From JAKVAV01 sp047632755 (lineage in GTDB: Bacteria > Bacteroidota > Bacteroidia > Flavobacteriales_D > Cryomorphaceae), in NCBI GenBank assembly GCA_047632755.1, contig JBLIDT010000027.1, positions 1-37,912 on the forward strand: a stretch of 37,912 nt of DNA. Direction: 5' to 3'. The notes beneath the pieces were generated by a model. The model was not told the DNA's origin. It made no database searches and saw nothing but the letters and a program-made list of their open reading frames with translations. Made by a program: the position numbers and the translations under genes. Positions 26,601-35,270 of this stretch are shown one piece after another (the first letter of the stretch is position 1; each line of letters opens with the position of its first letter).

Positions 26601-26724
26601 CTGATTTTTTAAATTGAGGAAGGATGTCCACCGGCATCCTTGGAATAAACACTCCCGCTAGCACTGCAACTATAATGGCAAATACAAGCACCAAATACGG
26701 ATTCTTAAAAGAGGTATTAATCAT
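23623..26724 (-). CDS. RND efflux pump inner-membrane subunit (AcrB/HAE1-like)
   Basis: A large proton-driven exporter of about 1033 residues with the twelve-helix, two-large-loop layout of the RND superfamily. Visible landmarks are the first helix (YLVLVFAIIVAVLAGVFIPRMPVDILP), the loop with GMPAEVVEKDITS, and TM4 GLLVDNSIVVLENIDRH, where Asp is kept and the usual second acidic residue is Asn; the second half has PFGLIGIALLMWITG and ASTTILGLLPTALATSPGSE. I start it at the ATG at 26724 (MINTSFKNPYLV), as homologues begin right before the first helix; the frame could begin 48 bases earlier. TM4 resembles HAE1 drug pumps more than CusA-type metal pumps, but the flanking His-rich and GDCCVxC genes hint at metals. 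Substrate unresolved. Confidence 0.9.
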   Translation of the reverse strand: MINTSFKNPYLVLVFAIIVAVLAGVFIPRMPVDILPQFKKSAMQIITLYPGMPAEVVEKDITSRMERWTGQSPGIEKQLSKSIMGVSIVTNFYGEDIDPAEAMANSSSYAVSDMYYQPPGTMPPMIQPFDPTASKPLMLLTVSSDVKNGKELYDVAYLNLRQMLSGVEGIVAPAAYGGSLRMVYVYVDPNKMEALGISQTQVMEAIQKNTTMIPSGVANIGKVNYGVDAKGLIINIKDFDDIVITHKNGNPIYIKDIGQAKDANAIQTNIARVDGKEQVYLPIFKRAGANTIASVEAVKKALPSLKERMPDDVKLNVIFDQSSYVRNSISGLQNAGLGGLILVVIVLILFLGNFRSALIVAVSLPLSVLFSFIMLSITGQSINSITLGGLALVLGLLVDNSIVVLENIDRHLKMGKDSFSAAKDAALEVANPVLASTLVITVVFFPVFFLTGITKFLFSPLAITVAGSMIGSYIFALTLIPLMAAFFFRNHLPNSDNKPKKNALGFFQRFIDRLGAKYQSSLLRTLKFRWPILGGAILLLVASLFLLKNTGYELFPQTDVGQMEITVRMESGTRLQDANETISQMERVIRAETGDDLGQLVANIGVFYDLPAAYTPNSGTQDAFIGVQLKKSHKTSTFEYASRLRKKLHEKFPGIELSFNTGGMITAALNEGKPAPIDVQVKGNDLEVLRKISETIRDTISTLSATRDVRVLQRIDQPSKNIDIDRIKAAELGVEPVEAIKNMVSALNSSVTFQKSFWIDERNGNHYYVGVTYPESAIDNRFVLENVGVNSSISDRTVPFRNFSKISDGTNPVEINHHNLTRAFNVYANVEGADIGSVSDEIQEIIDGMDLPPGYEVNFEGEVAIIKKSFGGLGLGLALAVVLSFLIITPLFRSFRKPLIIILAFPFGLIGIALLMWITGTYLSIQSIMGIIMMVGISVSYGNILVDRINALMGEGRQKRAAIIEGSTDRFRPVLMTASTTILGLLPTALATSPGSETNVPLAIAVIGGTFMATIITLYIIPIFYSLIAQTEK

Positions 26725-26878
26725 AATAGGTCTTTGGGTAGTTACTTTTTTTCTGAGCAATGCATGCCGCATTGAAACCTGTTCTCATTTGTCAAAGACC
26801 AATGATACAAGCATAAACACGAAAGCCTTTCATTAAAGAAAGGGAATAGAATGCTATTCCAATCTGAAAGAAAGGATA

Positions 26879-27274
26879 TTAAACAATAGGGGGTGCACGA
26901 AGCGGACTGTCGGAGAGCAGAGTAGCTGAGCGGCAATTCGGATCAGGGGGATTTAAAAACTGTTGTTCCCTTATTTCAAAGATTACCAAGTTAGAAAAGA
27001 GTGCAAAAACAGCATTTAACTCTATGGTCGGCACTGCTCTTTCTGCTTGGGTTTTATTGTAGTCGTCAGTCGCATCTGAAATATGCTCGCAGTCCATAGG
27101 AGGCAAAAGATGTTCTCCTGGCAGTTGCACTATTATTCTGCGCATTTCACAAGGACTTGGCCCATCGTGCTCGTGATGGTCGTGTCCGAATGGGTGGGCA
27201 ACACACATTCCTTGAAGAGGGAGAATAGTCAGCCCAATTACAAAAAGGAGCAATATGGATTTGAGTTGTCTCAA
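26879..27274 (-). CDS. Small His-rich exported protein upstream of the efflux pump
   Basis: A protein of about 131 residues. No ATG is available; a TTG at 27274, just before the hydrophobic segment (SILLLFVIGLTILPLQG), is the likeliest start, and another TTG lies nine bases earlier. After the membrane/signal segment comes a metal-binding cluster, HPFGHDHHEHDG with CEM, then a region with MDCEHIS and a C-terminal PNCR...SPLRAPP. The same type of protein commonly precedes RND operons in Bacteroidota, to my recollection, but I know of no assigned function. Binding of copper, zinc or another soft metal in the periplasm is inferred from the His/Asp/Cys content. It is 154 bases upstream of the pump gene in the same direction, so co-transcription is likely. 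Confidence 0.7.
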   Translation of the reverse strand: MRQLKSILLLFVIGLTILPLQGMCVAHPFGHDHHEHDGPSPCEMRRIIVQLPGEHLLPPMDCEHISDATDDYNKTQAERAVPTIELNAVFALFSNLVIFEIREQQFLNPPDPNCRSATLLSDSPLRAPPIV

Positions 27275-27283
27275 GGTCGACAA

Positions 27284-27677
27284 ACGTACGGTTTTGAAGT
27301 GGGAGGGAAAAATAGGCTCTTTGTCTTACTGAAGAGTTGGCTTTGAGTGCAAGGGCAAAGCCAATTGGCCAGCCATCCATCTCCCGAGCTAAAGGACAAG
27401 ATTTTGGTGGAGGCTCATAAAGCAGAGCCCCGAACCGCAGTAGGCATAAAAAAGAACCAAGTTATCCTCGGTGTTTTTTTTCTCAACGATCCTGATACCG
27501 CCGACTATTTTCGAGAAAAAAGTTTTGGCTTTATAGGGACATACCTTCTAATTATGGTGACAGGATTCACCTATCGCTCGCATATATTTTAAAAGCAGCT
27601 ATAGCATAAAAGTATCTTTTATTGTTTCTGCCAAAATTTGCTTCTCTCTCCTTTTTTGAAGCAAAAAATAAGAATAT
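27284..27677. other. Intergenic stretch between efflux operon and giant secreted protein
   Basis: A region of about 390 bases with no recognisable gene. An 81-codon plus-strand frame (27347-27592) has no family signature or good start and I do not accept it. The stretch should hold the promoter of the efflux operon, near its left end, and a terminator of the giant gene at its right end (27637-27665). Confidence 0.5.
27637..27665 (-). terminator. Terminator of the giant secreted-protein gene
   Basis: TTTGCTTC (27637-27644) is the perfect reverse complement of GAAGCAAA (27658-27665), with a 13-base loop, followed on the minus strand by a T-rich stretch (ATTTTGG). It lies 12 bases after the stop codon at 27678. 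Confidence 0.75.
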
Positions 27678-30600
27678 CTACCGCTTTTTTATGACTTTAG
27701 AAGTGAATTTTGACTCATTTTGATCGTATACTCTGACTAAATACATCCCTGGGGTTTCATTAGAAAAACCGACCAGCACTTCATCCGAGGCTACCCTAAT
27801 TGTCCGCAATACCTGTCCTTGCAGATTACAGATTTCAATTTTTTGAATCTCCCTTCTATTCTGTTTTGCGTCGATCAACATCACCGTACTTTCTAATACC
27901 GTTGGGTTAGGATAAATAAACACGTGCAAACGATCTAGGTAATCATTAGGAGTCACGACAATTTCAGCGGTATTGGTCTCGATAAAGTCATTGAAATCAA
28001 ACTGAATGAGTGCCTGATTTTTTATAAGTGTAAAAGGACTAAGCTGCGAATGAATACCTATGCTAAACTCAATGTAGCCGTTGCTCCCTTCACTATCAGA
28101 AGTAGAATCGGGGAGTTCAATATGGTTATTGAAAAAGGCTAGGTGACCGTCTATTATCGAGTATTCGAAATGGTGAGAAGAGCTCCTGAATTTAAAAGAG
28201 CCCCAATCCAAGTCTTCTGATAATTGATCAACTATACGCACACGCCTAGCTGCGCAGGTTCCAACATTTTGAAATCTAATTTTGTAAATCAAGGTTTCCT
28301 CTTCAGAAACAGTATCCTGCACACCTCTGCCCTCAACAAATACAAGCTTATCGTTTGGATCAATTGAACCGACTACAATATCACTTATAGAAATGAAATT
28401 GGTATTCATCGAGCACTCCGAGCCAGCGTAGATTATTGTTCCTTTCACGCTCACCACCTCTCCTAAAAGCGCATCGTTAGCGACTGAATCTGTCAACATC
28501 AAAATGGTATCAGATAAGGGCATCATCTGATTCAAATCATAGATATACGTTCTATAACCACTGTTTTCACTAACCGAAGACCAAGAGTCATAAACTAAAT
28601 AGGTGTTTTCAGAGAATTCTAAAGAAATTTGGACTGGGTCAGTTGTGCTATAAGCAGCTGAATTCTTCACTAAAACCTGAAATTCATTTGTCAATCCTCT
28701 TCTAAAGGATGTGGTTCCCAAACTAATTTCTAAATCTGGGGAGATACAAGTATTTGTATTGCCAAAATCAATTCCACAGTACTCGACCGCATCAAACTCA
28801 ACAACATTGATTGTATGATCTACGAGTGGCGAAAACTGATTCCAACCGCCGGACATCTCTTGACTTAAGGTATAATTTCCATCACTTACAAAAAACGCAT
28901 AAGCCCCATTTTGATCAGTGTAGACTTGAATATCTCCAGGAATAGCAATTATTTTTTGATTCGGAATACCTGGTTCTGAAGGATCCTGAATGTTGTTTTG
29001 ATTTTCGTCAAAGTATACGGTTCCGCAAATTTTTGATCCACAAGCTTCGGAAACGGGTAAAAGGGCGTTGATGGTAGGGTCTACAATATAAGAAACAACA
29101 CCCGATGGCCAAACGACGGTAACGCTATCTACCTCGGTGGCATCTAGCAGTCCGAACAAGAGCTTAGGAGAGTTTTGTCCTCCCATAGCTGATGTTTGTG
29201 TTGAAACATGCTTTGTTTGCCATATAGACTGGCCATTTATTGTGGCTTTTAGGCTAACCATTGCTCCTACTCCAACCTTATTTGAATTGCAACCATTCAA
29301 TTTCACCGTAATATAATTAGTGCATGCCTCTTTTTGATTCACGAAAAAATCATTTGTGTTTGCACCAATATTGGCTACAAAAAGATCGTAGTCCCCGTCA
29401 TTGTCAAAATCAGACCAAGCTGATCCATAGGATTCATTTAAATCTTGGGTAATGGCATTGTCCAGTTTCTCAAATGTTCCGTCTCCATTATTTGAGAACA
29501 AGAAGTTTTCATTGCTCTGATTATTTGCTACCATTAAATCTAAGTCCCCATCATTGTCAAAGTCAATCCAAGACGCTCCATGAGAATTGGATAAATAATT
29601 TACAATTTCACTGTCGGTGATTTTCAAGAATGTGCCATCCCCATTGTTCTGGTAGAAGAAATTGGGCTCAACCTCTGTAGAATTGGTAACATAAAGATCT
29701 AAATCGCCGTCATTGTCGCAATCTCCCCAAGTACCCCCAACCGAATGACCTGCATCATTGACTACTGACCCTAGGGTTTCTTCAATTAAAACTCCATTGA
29801 CATTTTTAAATAATTGGTTGTTCTCCCCATTTGTATTTGCAATAAACAAGTCTGCGTCACCATCATTGTCATAGTCGCCCCAAGCAACACCAACAGCAGA
29901 TGTAGCTGACAATGAAACCTCACTGGAGGCGTCTATTGAGAATCCGCCGAGACCGTCTCCTAAAAACAAGAAATTAAAATCAGTTGGATGAAAATCAGAG
30001 ACCACAATATCTAGATAGCCATCTTTATTGTAATCTGCCCAGGCTGCTGAATGAGTATAGATTCCCTCATCAACAACAGGGTTTGACGCAATAGATGTAA
30101 ATGTACCATCTCCATTATTGTGGTACAGTTTGTTAGTCGAATTCTCGCTATACGCCACAAACAAATCGATAAACCCATCATTGTCATAATCTCCCCATGT
30201 ACCAGAAACAGCAGCGCCAAGATCAGACACGATTGCTCCAGTGGTCGCTTTAGTAAAGGTTCCGTCAGTATTATTATGGTATAAGATACTGGGTTGATTT
30301 ATTGTTTTTACGGGTACAAATAGATCATCAAAACCATCGTTATCATAATCACCCCACGCCATGCCCCAACAACTAGACACCTCATCAGAAATACCTGCCA
30401 ATGTGTTTTTAATAAAAGACACTGGGGTTTCGATACTCCATGAACAAGTGGCAGCATCAAACGTCGCGGTTTCACCACAAGAAGTTGCTGGTTCGGGCGG
30501 CTGCACGCAACTTACCGATTCCAAAGTCACAAGAGATGAAACACAATTTGTTGGATCCGAAGTATCGCAAATTTGGTAGGTCAAAGTGTGTGTTCCAAAC

Positions 30601-32192
30601 GGTGTGTTTGGAGCAACGTCAATAGAACCGTCGGCATTTAATGTCAAATAGGCACTAGGCGTAACCGTTGTTAAATTAACTTGGGCAATGGTAACCGCGC
30701 TTCCATTAAAACTATCGTTTGCCAATACATTTATAACGTTCACTCCACCAGTAGTTCCATTAACTTGACCTACTGTATCAGCGACAGCTGTAATAACCGC
30801 CAATGACAAAGACGAAGAAGTAACACACACTGGGTTATTGTAAACCACACCTGAATATGTGTTCACTGCTCCAGCGGTAGAAAGCTGTCTACCAGCAAGG
30901 AAAACGCCTCCTCCAGTGTTGCAGGCTCCGCCATGGGAAAGGAAAGTTCCTTTTAAAACAGAAGCAGCCCCTATAGTAATTGCACCCGTAGCTACACCAG
31001 CTCCACCAATCCAGAAGACATTACAGCGGCGGGTTCCATTTGTTAAAATTATTTTTGATGATGCAGCCACTGAAAATGCGCCGCCAAACTTAAAAACGAA
31101 TATCGCATCGGGATCGTTTTGACCATCTAACGTGATCGTTCCACCTAATGACCCTGCTGATGCTATATTATAGACGCCAGGGAATATTGTCTCGCCAGCT
31201 CCAAAAATGGCCAGATGTGCTACGGTATTTGTGAGCGCCATGAGCGATGCGTATGCGTTATTTAGATCTATATTCGCTTGTGCTGTTAGCGCATCTGCGC
31301 TATTAAAATCGCCGATAACAACGGAAGAATTAAACCCGGTCAACGCGCCTCCGTCAGAACCAATATTACCATCAAATCCAGATGTAGAGGTGTTTCCAAC
31401 TGCACCAAAGCTAGTATACAGTGCAAAGTCTGAGAGAACTCCCAAAACATCAACAGCTGGAGCAGGCGTGCAATCTGATTCACAAAATATTGGAATAGTA
31501 CTAATACCGAGCGGTTTACTTGCCTCGGCACCAGACCCGATCGTGATTGCTCCTTCTAGAGTAAACATTCTACCTTCTAGAATGACATTTACACCTAGAT
31601 CAACCGCTCCTATGTGGGCAAATAAGGTTCCCTTGATATCTGCGCTTGCCGCAACAGTAATCGCTCCTTCGGCAATCCAAAATACATTACACGCTTTTAC
31701 TCCATTAATTAAAGTAACCGTTGAGCCTGCCCCTATGGTCAAAGCCCCATTGCATTTAATTACGAAGTACGCGTTTGGATCTCCTCCTCCATCAAGAGTA
31801 AGAGCACCTATTATTGCTCCTGCTCCAATCGATGAATAAACACCAGGGGAAATAGTTTCGCCCCCTCCAAAAGTTGGCGCATGCGTGCCTGGATATGTTA
31901 CAAATAGATCGTTTAAGTGGATATAAACCCTAAACAAATCGAATCGACAACTTTCAGTTATAGAGTCCTCATTGTATTCATTGTCAATATACTCTGGATC
32001 CATAAATCCAGTTATTATTCCATTATTGGTGCCCACATCACCGGTTACAAGGTCCCCTCCATTTGAGACCGCTCCCGCTCCAGTAAAAGCTTCGAAAGAG
32101 GAAAGAATTCCTAATTCAAGTGTTTGAGCATCTGAAGTTTTTCCAAAAAAGACGAAATTTACTATTAATGCGATCAGATAGACTTTTTTCAT
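27678..32192 (-). CDS. 1504-residue secreted mosaic protein: two DUF3494, FG-GAP, ASPIC/UnbV, SdrD-B, T9SS
   Basis: A very large exported protein with signal peptide (1-23, ending SDAQ). Domains in order: two DUF3494 (ice-binding-protein-like) beta-helix domains at about 27-235 and 245-455, each with the GETISPGVYSS / GETIFPGVYNIASAG and CNVFWI signatures; an Ig/cadherin-like linker (460-560); about six FG-GAP/VCBS repeats with WGDYDNDGFDDLFV-like Ca-binding loops (590-960); an ASPIC/UnbV module (about 970-1050, with VDSVTVVWPSG); an SdrD B-like domain (1060-1130, GTVYFDENQNNIQDPSEPG); a DUF11-like region with SIDPNDKLVF (1250-1410); and the T9SS type A domain (VFIYPNPT, ICNLQGQVLRT). It should be surface-displayed or shed. 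DUF3494 domains in adhesins bind ice or other surfaces; the ligand here is unknown. The gene stands alone. Confidence 0.9.
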   Translation of the reverse strand: MKKVYLIALIVNFVFFGKTSDAQTLELGILSSFEAFTGAGAVSNGGDLVTGDVGTNNGIITGFMDPEYIDNEYNEDSITESCRFDLFRVYIHLNDLFVTYPGTHAPTFGGGETISPGVYSSIGAGAIIGALTLDGGGDPNAYFVIKCNGALTIGAGSTVTLINGVKACNVFWIAEGAITVAASADIKGTLFAHIGAVDLGVNVILEGRMFTLEGAITIGSGAEASKPLGISTIPIFCESDCTPAPAVDVLGVLSDFALYTSFGAVGNTSTSGFDGNIGSDGGALTGFNSSVVIGDFNSADALTAQANIDLNNAYASLMALTNTVAHLAIFGAGETIFPGVYNIASAGSLGGTITLDGQNDPDAIFVFKFGGAFSVAASSKIILTNGTRRCNVFWIGGAGVATGAITIGAASVLKGTFLSHGGACNTGGGVFLAGRQLSTAGAVNTYSGVVYNNPVCVTSSSLSLAVITAVADTVGQVNGTTGGVNVINVLANDSFNGSAVTIAQVNLTTVTPSAYLTLNADGSIDVAPNTPFGTHTLTYQICDTSDPTNCVSSLVTLESVSCVQPPEPATSCGETATFDAATCSWSIETPVSFIKNTLAGISDEVSSCWGMAWGDYDNDGFDDLFVPVKTINQPSILYHNNTDGTFTKATTGAIVSDLGAAVSGTWGDYDNDGFIDLFVAYSENSTNKLYHNNGDGTFTSIASNPVVDEGIYTHSAAWADYNKDGYLDIVVSDFHPTDFNFLFLGDGLGGFSIDASSEVSLSATSAVGVAWGDYDNDGDADLFIANTNGENNQLFKNVNGVLIEETLGSVVNDAGHSVGGTWGDCDNDGDLDLYVTNSTEVEPNFFYQNNGDGTFLKITDSEIVNYLSNSHGASWIDFDNDGDLDLMVANNQSNENFLFSNNGDGTFEKLDNAITQDLNESYGSAWSDFDNDGDYDLFVANIGANTNDFFVNQKEACTNYITVKLNGCNSNKVGVGAMVSLKATINGQSIWQTKHVSTQTSAMGGQNSPKLLFGLLDATEVDSVTVVWPSGVVSYIVDPTINALLPVSEACGSKICGTVYFDENQNNIQDPSEPGIPNQKIIAIPGDIQVYTDQNGAYAFFVSDGNYTLSQEMSGGWNQFSPLVDHTINVVEFDAVEYCGIDFGNTNTCISPDLEISLGTTSFRRGLTNEFQVLVKNSAAYSTTDPVQISLEFSENTYLVYDSWSSVSENSGYRTYIYDLNQMMPLSDTILMLTDSVANDALLGEVVSVKGTIIYAGSECSMNTNFISISDIVVGSIDPNDKLVFVEGRGVQDTVSEEETLIYKIRFQNVGTCAARRVRIVDQLSEDLDWGSFKFRSSSHHFEYSIIDGHLAFFNNHIELPDSTSDSEGSNGYIEFSIGIHSQLSPFTLIKNQALIQFDFNDFIETNTAEIVVTPNDYLDRLHVFIYPNPTVLESTVMLIDAKQNRREIQKIEICNLQGQVLRTIRVASDEVLVGFSNETPGMYLVRVYDQNESKFTSKVIKKR

Positions 32193-32294
32193 GATGAGAG
32201 TTTAGTGGATTTTTCCTGTAACAAACGAAAGACCAATTCACCAAAAAAAAATTCAAAACGCTACAAACTAGATTATTATGATTTTATTGTTGCT

Positions 32295-33018
32295 TTATTT
32301 ATTTGCCACAATTCCAGATATTGGAAAAAATATCCTCATCCCTTTCCAAAAAAGATGAAGATGACCTGAAAACACAACCGTATCGGTTACCATTGCCCAT
32401 GTATTCGTTCCTACTATTGAAAGAATTTGATTGTGAGGAGTAAAACGGTTTTTAACTAATCTTTTTTTCTGCATTTTGACGAGTGATGATGTGAATTGTT
32501 CTTTGGGCCAATGCACTACCAATAAGAATCTGTGAATTCTCCGAAACAGAATAAATAGAAAAATCAGGATACAAAGTATGATGTGCTGGACTGATTTTAG
32601 AATTATCCTCTTGAGAATTAAAAACCATCGCGTTGTTTCTGAAAATGCATCCTACATCTGGATGCGGTATAGCCTCCATGTCCACTGAATTAGCCATTTC
32701 AACCAACAAACTGTCCCTGTGCGGGATCTTGGACGCAAAGAAAACCAATGACGTATCCAATGACAGATCAAATTTTGGCCTCGAAAAAGAGTTTATTTTG
32801 AAAAAACATAGTGACCAAAAGCCCAATAAGGGGCGCAGTGCTATTATTGCTTGAACATCGGTCAAAGCTTGGCCTCGCAAATTGCATATACCAATCTGGG
32901 TTGTTTGCTGATCACCGTAAACTTCAACCTCGGTGGCGACCGTCATAGAGAATGCGACAATCTCCGAAAATGCTGGGGCAGAAAGAAATAGAACGATAGC
33001 TAGGCAATTAGCTCTCAT
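32295..33018 (-). pseudogene. Remnant of a giant Bacteroidota adhesin (first-domain fragment)
   Basis: From 33018 down, one frame of 188 residues begins like a secreted protein and holds ICNLRGQALTDV, SLDTSLVFFASKIPHRDSLLVEM and CIFRNNAMVFNSQ, then LYPDFSIYSVS. This pattern belongs to the repeated conserved domains of very large secreted or gliding-type proteins of Saprospiraceae relatives. The frame stops at 32452, and the homology resumes in another frame (WAMVTDTVVFSGHLHLFWKGMRIFF shortened) up to 32295. So the gene retains about 240 residues of a normally far longer protein and is interrupted by at least one frameshift and an early stop. I recognise the pattern from memory and could not run a search. 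Confidence 0.6.
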
Positions 33019-33341
33019 AGGATACTCTTTTTCCCATAGAGTCTCAAAATTGTTCTAGAAACCAAAAAAGCCAAATTTTCTGGGCTTTTAATTTTACTCT
33101 ACTGAAATGCTCCCTAAATCAGGACGGCAATTCCCGTTTCTGGAATTGTTTCCTCTTAAATGCGGTGTTTCTGGTTTTGACGAAAGCAAATCATGGCGAT
33201 TAACCAGGCAGAACTCCCCATCTTCTGCATAAAGTATTCTGGGCTTTGGGCCCTTCCCAGAAACCTCTATTCAATTTTGCTCTTGATTCACAAAGGCCAA
33301 ATCAACAGTTGTTTTAATGCCGTTTGTTTTATGACAGCCCT
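33019..33341. other. Intergenic stretch between two pseudogenes
   Basis: A region of about 320 bases with no gene I can support; a plus-strand frame of 112 codons (33193-33531) is antisense to the amidohydrolase remnant. It contains one terminator-like hairpin at 33066-33089. Confidence 0.5.
33066..33089. terminator. Bidirectional terminator-like hairpin
   Basis: AAAAGCC (33066-33072) pairs with GGCTTTT (33083-33089) around a ten-base loop. It is followed by a T-rich stretch on the plus strand and a T run on the minus strand. It probably ended the amidohydrolase transcript. Confidence 0.6.
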
Positions 33342-34618
33342 CTATTGGAATGGCTCGTTCACTGGGCGTAGAAATCCCCCTCTCATGACATGGGTAATGG
33401 ATCTCATATTTGAAATATCTGTCGAAGGATCGCTGTCCAGTACAATTAGGTCCCCCATCTTTCCCATTTCAAGTGTTCCAAAATCATTGAGTCTTTCCAT
33501 GGCCATTGCCCAATTTTTGGTAGCCATTTGAATAATGTCTTCCGCCTCTATCCCTGCTGCTTGCATAGCCTCCATTTCGTCATAAATGGAAATTCCATGA
33601 GGGGTTCCTGGATTTCCTGCATCGGTTGAAACGGCAATTGTGATGCCTTCTTCATGCACCCGCTTCAAATTATCAAACATGGTTTTCTGAATGTTATTTA
33701 CATACCCCTCAAAATTTCCTAAAAAAACTTCAAAGTTCTTGCCATGTGGATTGAATTTAAAAAAACTGCTGGCGGACTGCATCAGCAGTTTAGTATCCGC
33801 ATCGACTGCGTTATTTGGATCGTTCAGTATAAAATCAGTCTGAAGGGACTCAAAGGCCCTCACATAGCCCTTAAGAACTATTAGTGTAGGGCAATAAATC
33901 ACATTCATCTCTTTGGCCAAACGAACAAATTCATCGTCAATTGGGTAATCGTCAACACTGTGAACTAGTATTTTCGCATTAAACCGAAGCGCTTGTTTCG
34001 CTTGCTCCAAGGCTGTGGCATGAACAATCATTTTATTGTTTGTCTTTGCAATCTCGTCTTGAACAGCCAGCATACTCTTCATAAAGACCGTGTCCTGAAG
34101 AAATAGTTGGTGAATTTTGATTCCGATAGCACCTAAACTATCATTGAGTCGCACCGTGCGCCTGCAGATTGCTGAAGCCCCAAAGTCCAGTTGAATCCTC
34201 CAACATCGTACACTGCTGTGACTCCTGAGCGCAAATATGCTTCGTAATACCTGTCTGGATCATCTTTTAGACGCGTCTGTAATTGGTTGTAATCAATAGA
34301 ATCTCTAATGTCCAACTGGTCAGGTCTGGCATCAAAAAAACCTGTTTGCATAAAGTGCACATGGGCATCAATCAGTCCTGGTGCTATATACTTTCCTGTG
34401 ACATCAATAATATCTGCTCCCTCAGCAATGGTGGTGTTTTCATCACCGATAGCGGTAATTAAACCTTCTTTAATAACAATGGTCCCGTTAGCAATACTAC
34501 TTCCATTTCCAATAAAAATGGTGGCTCCCTTTAAAACAGAATAGTGCGCTTTTTCTGTTTTATGTTCACATCCTACGAGCAGGATTAAGAGACCAAAAAG
34601 GAATAAATTCTTTTTCAT
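33342..34618 (-). pseudogene. Amidohydrolase lipoprotein gene with internal deletion and frameshift
   Basis: Two frames of one gene. The first (34618 to 34133) has a lipoprotein signal (LLILLVGC), the small sandwich domain, IDVTGKYIAPGLIDAHVHF with the first metal pair, and SGVTAVYDVGGFNWTLGLQQS. The second (34150 to 33342) picks up at IKIHQLFLQDTVFMKSM and continues HATALEQA, HSVDD and STDAGNPGTPHG, so all remaining metal-site residues (two His and Asp) are present, ending with the usual GDLIVLDSDP and THVMRGG. The frames meet at about 34140-34165. Together they make about 425 residues, and the middle part of the barrel (roughly 40-80 residues between LQQS and IKIHQ) is missing. This is a deletion with frame change, not a point slip. 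Family: amidohydrolase, imidazolonepropionase-like/prolidase-type; substrate unknown. Confidence 0.8.
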
Positions 34619-34629
34619 ATTTCGAGCGC

Positions 34630-34972
34630 TTAATTTTCTTTAATTTTAGGGTCAGACCAGTAGACATAAAGACTTAGATTCGGTTTTCCCTCGCCAGTGC
34701 TATACTTCATGTCGAATGTAATCATCTTCCCTTTTACAGAATCCAGCATGTTTTCTGAGTTATAGATTGCTTCGAATCGAGTCTTACGAAAAGGGTAAAT
34801 AACCACCTCGATTTTTCTAATAACTGTAAGCTCCGACCTTTATTGACCGCGATATTCTTTCCGTCTTTCTGGTCTACAAATGGAACTTTTGAAATAAGAC
34901 CGCATGGCTGCAGTAATTGAGCTGAGCTTAAATAATATGAAAAGAGACTTCCAGAGATGATATGAATTGGTC
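34630..34972 (-). pseudogene. Remnant of an unidentified gene
   Basis: Too broken to give a long open frame. Reading leftward from 34972, one frame gives IHIISGSLFSYYLSSAQLL, then CGLISKVPFVDQKDGKNIAV and NKGRSLQLL. Near 34812-34818, in a run of A's, the sense continues in another frame as KIEVVIYPFRKTRFEAIYN, then MLDSVKGKMITFDMKYSTGE and LSLYVYWSDPKIKEN, with a TAA at 34630-34632. The protein-like composition, a clean stop and continuity across a one-base slip in a homopolymer argue for a real former gene. No ATG start is found; a lipobox-like TAVVLASC occurs further upstream (about 35000-35023). I do not recognise the family. Confidence 0.5.
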
Positions 34973-35270
34973 AGTTCAGTTCTTTTTTCAATTGACGCCG
35001 ACGCCTTGTGCATGAAGCCAGCACCACAGCTGTTTTTTAAAATTCGATTCAGCGAAAAAGCAAAAAGCAGTGACTATTCTCCATCCAATTAGGAATTCCC
35101 TATTCCGTTTTGCTGAGAGAAAGGAGTTCTTATGTATTCGAGCTGTGCAGATTCATTGAGCAAAACGCCCATTTACTCGGAATAAACGTTCTTAACAACG
35201 GTGATCCTAGCTCCCACTTTTAATTTGAAGCAATGATCACAGCAAAAATGAATTCACTACTTAATTGCCA
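34973..35270. other. Non-coding or strongly decayed stretch
   Basis: No intact gene. On the minus strand scattered protein-like pieces appear, such as a lipobox-like segment near 35000-35023 and KVGARITVVKNVYSE near 35175-35220 followed by a stop. These may be further debris of decayed genes, but I cannot name them. Confidence 0.35.

Noticed and set aside
27347..27592. 81-codon plus-strand frame in the intergenic stretch
   Set aside because: No family, no signal peptide or promoter features, and its direction opposes the neighbours.
31207..31839. 210-codon open frame on the plus strand
   Set aside because: It is exactly opposite the DUF3494 region of the giant secreted protein, whose Ala/Gly-rich codons leave the other strand open. 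It has no family signature, and its direction opposes all neighbours.
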